Shown here: one piece after another, positions 57,321 through 64,000 of the stretch
How positions within the stretch are numbered: position 1 is the stretch's first letter
How the letters are laid out: each line of letters opens with the position of its first letter
From: Gonatopus flavifemur
Taxonomy: Eukaryota; Arthropoda; Insecta; Hymenoptera; Dryinidae
DNA length: 64,000 bases
Reading direction: 5' to 3'
Assembly: GCA_018340375.1 (NCBI GenBank)
Contig: JAFFJZ010000002.1
Coordinates: 49,744,001-49,808,000, forward strand
Program-made: the position numbers and the translations under genes
The notes under the pieces: generated by a model
Database searches by the model: none
What the model saw: only the letters and a program-made list of their open reading frames with translations
What the model was told of the DNA's origin: nothing

Positions 57321-58766
57321 GGTCTGGAATCTCCTGGAAATCCAAGAGATTGAGGAAGGTTCGGAAGAATTCAGGAAAATTCAGAAAGGAAAAAATTATA
57401 CGTTAGACTTCTCAGTGAAACTCGGAGGAATTCAGGGAAATTCAAAGAGAAGTGAATACAATAAAACTTTTGGTTCAAGATTTCAGAAGGATTTCGGGGG
57501 GTCCAAAAATTAAGTCAGACCATAGAGTCAAATTTTTAACAAAAGTTTCAAAGGCATTCCGGGAGTTTCAGAGGGATTCAGAGACAGGAAGATTGAGAAA
57601 AATTTTGCATTGGAGTTGCCAGAGGGGTTCAGAAGAATTCAGAGAGATTCAGAGAAATCAGGAAAAATTCAGGCAGCAGTAAACTGGGTGAAATTTTTGG
57701 TCCAAGATTTCAATAGCACTCCAGGAGTTTAAGGGGTTATATACAGTTAAAATTTTCAAAGAATCGATTCTTTTTTCATTTCATTTTTGTAATGTACATA
57801 CATTTAAGTACACATACAGTAAATTTCAAGTCAATGTGGCGATTATTGTCCAAGTTACACGCATATTTGTAAAATTTTTTTACTATATGTCAAGTGCTTT
57901 TGAAACTTTGAATCCGTTTTTCTTCAAGGTCGGTGACCAAGATTTTTCGAAAACAGCTGGACCGATCAGTCTCAGATTTGAACACAAGCTTGTTGACTAT
58001 ATTTTTTAGTAATTAATCGAAGGTTTCTTCTCACCGATGAATTTTGTTCTTTTTATGAACAATTTAAGGCTAAAATTTTGGTGAAAATTCGATTTTTTCT
58101 TTTTAGGAGCCGCCATTTTGTCAGAAAATGTTCTTTCGCTTATTCCTCCGATCAATTACTACATTATACATTACTTCAACGGAATCCGTTTGGTTTTTTC
58201 ATTTTAAAAGATTCAGTCCCGAGATATCGTGGTCACCGCAAAGCGCTGTTTTTTAGAGGAACTCCTGGAGATCAGCTATAACAGCTCTCGAAATTATCAT
58301 TCTTACAAAAAAAAAATGTTAAAATACAGTTGAAAGTTATCTCAATATATGTACAAATTTTTACATTAATCAATTTAACTGTCTTTTCAGGAAAAATTCT
58401 TGAAAAATCGGTTGTTTTTGCGCCTCTTGACTGTATATAACCCCTTAAGAGAGATTCACAGACAGATATATCAGGAAAAATTGTCCTTCGAACTCTTCAG
58501 TAGGATTCAGAGAGATTCAAAAACATGGAGAGATCCAGACAAAATCAGAGGAAGCTTTGAACCCTGAATACATAAAATTTTGATGGATTCAGAGAGATTC
58601 AGAAGAAATCAAAAAGATCCAAAAGAAGTTGAAGAGATGCTCAATGACAAGTACCCAACTTCTTCTGAATTACACTGAAATCACTCTGAATCTCTTAGAA
58701 AAATATCCCAAAACATGGAGAGATTCAGAGGAATTCCAGATTGAGAAAATTTTTGTTTACCAGGGT
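57321..58766. repeat. GATTCAGAG-unit repeat, copy 2, interrupted
   Basis: On both sides of the TTAA element there are many imperfect units such as GAATTCAGG, AGAGATTCAGAGA and GGGATTCAGAG. The right end GAAAATTTTTGTTTACCAGGG (key part TTTGTTTACCAGGG) matches that of the copy at 30988-32096. The open frames 57205-57513 and 57452-57682 translate the units into S/E/F/R-rich repeats and are not genes. The left end is undefined. Confidence 0.65.
57733..58444. mobile_element. TTAA-type MITE, piggyBac-like, 712 bp
   Basis: Ends GGGGTTATATACAGT and ACTGTATATAACCCC form a perfect 15-bp inverted repeat, each flanked by TTAA (57729-57732, 58445-58448). TTAA duplications are characteristic of piggyBac; Kolobok-type elements share them. 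The interior is A+T-rich. One 67-codon open frame at 58078-58281 has no transposase motif. Inserted into the GATTCAG repeat. Confidence 0.88.
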
Positions 58767-59489
58767 TGTTTCTACAAAGCACTACTCAGTGCGTTTATTC
58801 TGGAATCAAAGAAATTTTATGACAAGTTTATTGACTTCCATCGGCGTTTCAATCATTGAAGGATATAAGAATGATATAAAATTTGAGACTGTATGAAAAA
58901 TGATCACTGTTCGTGCAATGGGCAATGCCGATGAATAGCTTTTGACACACCTGTTGTGATGCTCGCAGGAGAATTATATAGTGTTTTGATACACTGAGCT
59001 AGATGTATTTATGGCGAGAGGAATTCCAAGATTCCACACAAAAAGCAACATTGAATTCATGAATAAAAGATTTTGTGAATTTGTCTTGTTTTGATTTACA
59101 AAGTAACTTATGCGAGTACTGGAATGTCGTTAACACAAACGTAAATCATAATAAATCATGTCAATATACCTTTACTCGAATATACAACTTTGATTTGTCA
59201 TTTGCCATTCATCCGATGATTCAGAACGTTCTTGAATGACGATACCGAGCAACGTTTAGCCGAAGTCTCATCTTGTGCTAAATGAAATACAAAGAAATCG
59301 AAATACCATTCTCATCTTCCTAATGCTTACATTTCATGCTCTCAATATACAAAGGAAAAATCTAATTGAAAAGTAACTTTTACTATTTCTCGTAGTGAGT
59401 TCTGTTGCAGGTAGGTATCTCATGTGTAAACACGTAGCACGATTCACGATATTTCTACGATTTCAACTTTTAATGATAAATTTTGCAGC
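58767..59489. other. No feature recognised
   Basis: A+T-rich; nothing supportable. Confidence 0.4.
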
Positions 59490-59492
59490 AAA

Positions 59493-59993
59493 GTGCAGTC
59501 TGGCAACCACAATTTCTCATCGTTCGATTCACCCCATCGGAGCTTGAGTGAGCAGAAGATCTCTTCAGTCATCGTAAAAATTCAGTTGAAAGATATTCAC
59601 AATAATACCCGAAAGGATCCGATTTGGAGCTGTGACAGCAAAGGTTTCATGGTTGATTTGGTAGTAGCGAAACAATTTAGCCCTGATATTGTTGCTGCAG
59701 AAGCTGTTACAGCTAAGTGAGCAGTTAATTCTCAGCCATCCAAGTATCAGCAAGCGATTTTTTCCCGCCGACCTATGCTACTGGAGTCCTCGAGAGATAC
59801 AGAATGTCGAGTAGGTGAATGTGAAATCTCCTTCGATACACCCTCAACGCACGATTGTGCACCTCTATGCACAAAGAAACTGCATATCATGAATAAATAT
59901 TTTAATGACAATAAGGAAGCAATCTCCCTCTCAAAGTTAGAGCAATATCACAGTCGATTCAAATGTGAAATTTATGGAATTATGCAAGAATGA
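59493..59993 (+). other. Weak coding-like stretch, unrecognised
   Basis: Two open frames in the same phase, 59493-59720 and 59775-59993, are separated by stops. Composition is more even than in the flanks. The second contains several Cys (ECRVGECEISFDT, then HDCAPLCTKK). No splice structure or family is evident. It may be a decayed gene or chance; I do not call a CDS. Confidence 0.2.
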
Positions 59994-62648
59994 TATACGA
60001 TCATTCTCCCATATGAATGATCGTTCATTCTGCATAAGAAACTTATCCACCTGGAGACTCGACTTTCTCAAGAGCTATTTGATACGTTCAAAGTTTGATC
60101 ACCACTATGACAAAACTTTTTTGTCGTAGCCGAGGTTCAATCATTTATCTCAATCTTTGGACGGATGTCGTCCTTCATTAGAAGTACGTGGGCAGATCCA
60201 AACGGGAAAGGATTATTTCCTAGGTAGGTGTGTATACTTTGCTTAGGTTTATAACGAAATACGATCTCACTTGAGTTATATAGGCGTGTTTCGTACGTAT
60301 ACATGTATAAATATGCCTGCAAGTGAAGGAAGAATCATACCCCATAACACACCATGTGAAATTTTCCATCGTATTGGTATCTCTCTCCCTAACGCGCGTA
60401 TCGGTACATGTACGATACGTATAAGATACTTTTATATCTAGGTACCGCGTTGTTTGCCCACGCATGTTACTACTTTTTCTGCTATGTGACGTCAAGCTGC
60501 CACAGCGCTCTAGGATAACTCTCGCTCTGCAACACACCCTGACGACATCAAAATGTGGATAATGCATGAGCTTACGTGTGCGAATAGATCGTGCACGTTT
60601 AGAGACAACTTTCTAATCAAACAATGAAGTACTCTTGATGTATCACCTATACCAGCGATAGAGAATTCCAAATTCAGCTAACTAGGTAATAACTTGGAAA
60701 TAATTCAGTTTGTTCATTTCAGAAGATGATCAATCGTTCAAATTGAAAATCCTCGAATGCAGAAATCTCCTCGGCGGTACGTCTTAATAATGTGACTAGT
60801 GAAGCAAGTAAGTGAGATCTCTCGAGTTATATCGCCTGAGGTTAGAAATACTAAGAGCAATTCTTCGATCTCGTACAGAAGTCTCGTCTTGGGTTTCCTC
60901 TTGGTGTAGTTTGGTCACGGATCAGCAATGCACTTCGCAGGTAGAATAAATATGTCGGTGCTGCATATCTACATACAGGGTGTTTGGTGTATGAAAAATA
61001 CAACGGCTAGGTTCAATGCATACGAGAGCTATGCGTGTTGTTTCTCCACGAATCTCCACGAATAAGGCGTTCCTAGAGAACCAATATGAAATCCCAGTCA
61101 TGAGAAATTTTTGCAGAAAATATCTTTCCTTATACGAACGTAAATATATATATATCCACATAAAAGCATTGGATTATTCACCGTTAGTTTGTATATAGTT
61201 GGTCAAAGAGGGTCTCGTCTCTTCTCTTCTCCTTTCAATGTTATGCCATTAATGTTTAAATTTATAAATCCCTAACAGCTAAGCTTCCAGACACTTTGAG
61301 CAATACACGCACGGGCGTACACTACACGACGACGATGACGACGACGCTGATGATGATGATCCCCAACCGCGCAAGGTCAATGATGGTTTGACAGCCGTGC
61401 GAACGAACATATATTATCTCTTCCTTCTCCCGTACCAACCTCTACAACTAAAACAGTTCTTTTCCCCTTTTTTCTACACAACTTTCTATCGATTAGCATT
61501 ATTTTGCAATTCCTTTGACGTTTACTGGATTTCATATAAATTTGTATTTCATATCGGTCAACAAGATCGTTAGAATTAAAGAGCCGGTTTATGAATTTTC
61601 TATTCTCAAACTCGAAAGAGATAGTAGATAGTATAGATAGTACCTCGTGATTGCGTTCTTGACTTCAATTACGATATCTTGTATTACATACAATTGTGTA
61701 CAATTATTATTTCAACGAATTCAAATTGATTTTTTACCCTCAACCAGGCAGTTTTTTATTTAATTTTCCTTCCATTCAATCGCCGGTCTATTCAGATAAC
61801 ATTTCGTGTGGCCGCACGTGGGGCGTGTTAATTGCATGCAGAGAATCAACAAATACAAGTAATTTGCCAGCATCGGTATTTGCATGCACGTGAGCTGTTC
61901 ATTGCCAGAAAAATGTGTTTTCCTGGTAGTATCGTGTGGCATCCTGATGCAGAAAGATGTAACACGAATTAACACACGCATTGCGGTCTGGTGGAAAAAG
62001 CTCATTGCATCTCAATAATCAGGGAAATGAATACAAATTGCGTGATATGAAATGATTGTTCAAATGTCCATGATTTTTATGGGATTGAGTAGGTACTAAC
62101 CGCTGGAAAGTTTGCATTCATCAACTACATGCCTGACGAGGAGTAAAATGCAATCCCATGTTGACCCATATAAAAATTCAAAAAGCGTCGTGTCAATTCG
62201 AGGGTCTTTCGTGCATGGTGGAACATTGTTCCAAATCCTAAACAACTGTAGATGATAGTGGATTTTAATGTTGCACCAAGCTTCGGTGATAGCTTCGGAA
62301 GAACAAGAAGATAGCCAAACATTGGATCAACATTTTATGAACGTGCGACAAACATGTAGATATTTTAATATTCAATGGATCTTCGAGGAAGTTTCTTGAA
62401 GATCTTGGTTCTCTTCAGGCCTGGCTTAAGCAATGCTTTCACTCACCTGAGATATATTAGTGATTGATAAATTTTACAGCAAAATTTCAATGTCAATTTA
62501 TGTATTGTTAACGAGCTGAAAAAATAATGCCGTACAGTAATAAATTGTACTCTCTAAACTTGATTCAAGCAGAAAAACGTCAGGGTAGAGCGCTCTTCTC
62601 AAGCGTCAATTTTCAATGTTCCTGACTCCAACGCTGTTTGCTTATTTC
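59994..62648. other. No gene; CpG patch, CRE site and microsatellite
   Basis: About 60200-60600 has more CpG and contains a perfect TGACGTCA at 60487-60494. Open frames on the minus strand (60137-60567) overlap and are unrecognised. A GAC/GAT trinucleotide tract lies at 61326-61360. About 62110-62440 has degenerate TTGGATC/GCTTCGG units. Confidence 0.35.
61326..61360. repeat. Trinucleotide microsatellite, (ACG)n(ATG)n
   Basis: ACGACGACGATGACGACGAC followed by GCTGATGATGATGAT. Imperfect, about 12 units, in a locally CpG-richer segment. No long frame uses it as coding. Confidence 0.85.
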
Positions 62649-62650
62649 TC

Positions 62651-63020
62651 CACGGAGAAAAAGGAATTCGCTGTGGCAGCGGAATCTACTTTTGCTGGGT
62701 TCCTTTTGCCAGAGCAGCAAATTTTTTGCTGGGACAGCAAACTATTTGCTGTTCCAGCAATCTTGTTAACTGCGACAGCGAATTTTTAGCTGTGGCAGCA
62801 AAAAATGTTTGCTATCCCAGCAAAATTTGTTTGCTAGTCTGTATATAATACTGAAAATTTGCTGGCGGAGCAAACATTTTTTGCTGCCACAGCTAAAAAA
62901 TTGCTGTCGCAGCTAACACGATTGCTGTTATAGCAAATTTTTAGCTAGGTCAGCAAAAAAATTTGCTATTCTATATATAATACCTCGATTTGCTGCGTCA
63001 GCAAATTTTTTCTCTCCGTG
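62651..63020. mobile_element. CAC-type element of TTTGCTG/CAGCAAA units, 370 bp
   Basis: Starts CACGGAGAAAAAGGAATTCG and ends AAATTTTTTCTCTCCGTG, with TC on both sides (62649-62650, 63021-63022). The interior is about 15 small palindromes of the type TTTGCTGNNNCAGCAAA or TTAGCTGNNNCAGCTAA, some alternating with AATTTTTT spacers. Two TCTGTATATAATACTGA-like blocks are repeated directly (about 62838 and 62970). Best-preserved member of the AGC-unit type. Confidence 0.85.
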
Positions 63021-63022
63021 TC

Positions 63023-63225
63023 GCGAGTGGCAAAACAAGCATTCAATGAACATATAAGTCTTCTTCAAGAATTGCACGATAGGGAGACTTGTTCATGTGT
63101 TTCAAGACGATGAAAGTATCTACTTTGACACTTCAGCAAAATATGTATCAATCATAATCTTAGATACGACTTTTTAAACCTAATCATAATAAATTACTTC
63201 TATCCCCATTATTCGATACCGCAAG
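63023..63225. other. No feature recognised
   Basis: A+T-rich interval before the last hAT-like element. Confidence 0.4.
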
Positions 63226-63233
63226 ATTACGAC

Positions 63234-63668
63234 GGATGTCGGACTGGCTTGCAACCAAGGCCCCCGGCTGGAGAGTACACGTTGGGCCCCCTATACTGAA
63301 AACAAAATTTCTTCTCACCAAATAAATAGTTTAGTTGTCCTCCCTCCATAGCATATTCCTTGGAATGAATGAAAAATTCAATCAAATCGAATAATGGCAT
63401 GCTCGTTCCAAATAATTTGGTCCCCTACATAAATAATGTATTCGCCACAAGTAATCAATTTTGGCACCCAATTGGATAATCAATTCCTACAAATGAATAT
63501 TTTATGAAGAGAGGCCAAATAAATATAAAATATAAAATGTACTGTAGACGGAGCGCATTCTCAGGGAATTCATAAACTAAAAGAGAAAAACTTAGAACTG
63601 ACCGGGCCCCTCAATACCAAAGGGCTCCCAGCGATCGCCGGAGAGCCGGGCGGGCCAGTCCCACAGTG
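63234..63668. mobile_element. hAT-like element with nested CAC-type copy, 435 bp
   Basis: Left end GGATGTCGGACTGGC and right end GCCAGTCCCACAGTG form an inverted repeat that is weaker at the outermost bases. ATTACGAC (63226-63233) and ATTGCGAC (63669-63676) form a 7/8 target duplication. Sub-terminal blocks are G+C-rich (CAAGGCCCCCGG, GCCGGGCGGGCC). The interior is mostly the element at 63294-63544. No transposase. Confidence 0.7.
63294..63544. mobile_element. Diverged CAC-type MITE nested in 63234-63668
   Basis: Same order of blocks as 42811-43054: AAATAAATAGTTTAGTTGTC, then TTCGCCACAAGTAATCA and GAATATTTTATGAAGAGAGG. The termini are mutated (TACTGAAAAC and ATGTACTG), so coordinates are within a few bases. 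Confidence 0.7.
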
Positions 63669-63676
63669 ATTGCGAC

Positions 63677-64000
63677 ATCGTTTCGATAGAGTTGGCGTAA
63701 AATTCCCGCAATGTTTGACATAACACTGATGAAATTTTGTATAATCTTATCAGCTCACGAGGAGAAAAGGTTTTAATAACAAAACAATTCCAAGTTTCAG
63801 CGGTGGTAATTTCAGTTCTTTCGAATGAGTAGGCAACACTGGCGATGAAGGACCTATATTGAATGATTGAAATTAATGAACGCCATCGTTGGTACATCAT
63901 TGAAACTGTCGCCCAATGGTCTACACTCTACTTGAGTACCATTTCAATTTAGTCTTGGTTCATCCTCCACAAACAAATTTGTTTATGGTTTGCCACTGAC
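63677..64000. other. No gene recognised
   Basis: The minus-strand open frame 63592-63900 extends from here into the hAT-like element and is unrecognised. Sequence runs off the window. Confidence 0.35.

Noticed and set aside
57205..57682. Repeat protein encoded by GATTCAG units
   Set aside because: Frames are short, overlap and only translate the DNA repeat. The related copy at 30988-32096 does not keep the frame.
62651..63020. CRISPR array suggested by regularly repeated short units
   Set aside because: The units are palindromes of variable spacing in a eukaryotic-type mobile element; there are no constant repeats with unique spacers and no cas genes.
63592..63900. 102-codon minus-strand frame at the right edge
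   Set aside because: It crosses the right end and target duplication of the hAT-like element and matches nothing I recognise.

Overview
The window looks like intergenic or intronic DNA from an arthropod, most likely an insect. It is strongly A+T-rich, has no operons or bacterial-type gene density, and carries mariner (D34D), hAT and TTAA-type transposable elements, with insect-style promoter and splice signals in a few spots. I cannot name the species. No intact host protein-coding gene is recognisable. Almost all reading frames are short and lie in repeats or in A+T-rich DNA. The best host-gene signals are a TATA box with a G+C-richer transcribed-looking block ending in a splice donor (9744-10050), one exon-like stretch on the minus strand (33945-34105), a weaker one near 30700, and several CpG-containing patches (about 6990-7170, 23570-24200, 49370-49760, 60200-60600).

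Most of what can be supported is mobile DNA. (1) Two mariner copies. One (39095-40772) is full-length, resembles the mauritiana (Mos1-like) group and is broken by four stops and an insertion. The other (52806-53733, minus strand) has good terminal repeats but an internal deletion that removes the first catalytic aspartate. (2) hAT-type elements with 8-bp target duplications: 11925-12911 (carries a decayed transposase C-terminus), 19344-20016, 32547-32932, 38931-40934, 39286-40000 region (element 39286-39710, with a transposase C-terminal remnant) and 63234-63668. (3) A TTAA-flanked, piggyBac-like non-autonomous element at 57733-58444. (4) Many short inverted-repeat elements in two groups. One has ends CAC(T/G)G plus an A-rich run; the other has ends beginning CCC. 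Both show 2-bp target duplications that are often TA but also AT, TT, TC or TG. (5) Long fold-back sequences at 20219-21614, 29841-30395, 32239-32998, 34828-35906 and 43993-45665.

Layout: 0-10 kb has a pair of CCCGAAG fold-backs, one CAC-type element and a degenerate TTGGC-unit repeat; 10-25 kb has the promoter-like block, the first hAT remnant, dense short-unit palindromic elements and the six-unit fold-back; 25-38 kb has several fold-backs, two nested hAT-like elements, two tRNA-like sequences and a 1.1-kb hairpin; 38.8-41.1 kb is a four-level nest of elements; 41-46 kb is a run of CAC-type elements and a large GAGTGAAA array; 47-58 kb has a nested CCC-type pair, the deleted mariner and a GATTCAG repeat split by the TTAA element; 58-64 kb is mostly unannotatable, ending with the cleanest AGC-unit element and another nested hAT-like element.

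The most distinctive feature is that many element families share a short terminal signal and a dinucleotide duplication, yet each is filled with its own short motif repeated as small palindromes (TTTGCTG/CAGCAAA, GAGTGAAA/TTTCACTC, AGTTG/CAACT, GACATCT/AGATGTC, GAATATTC, CCAACGTTGG). All boundaries were read by eye. No alignment, folding or database search was run.
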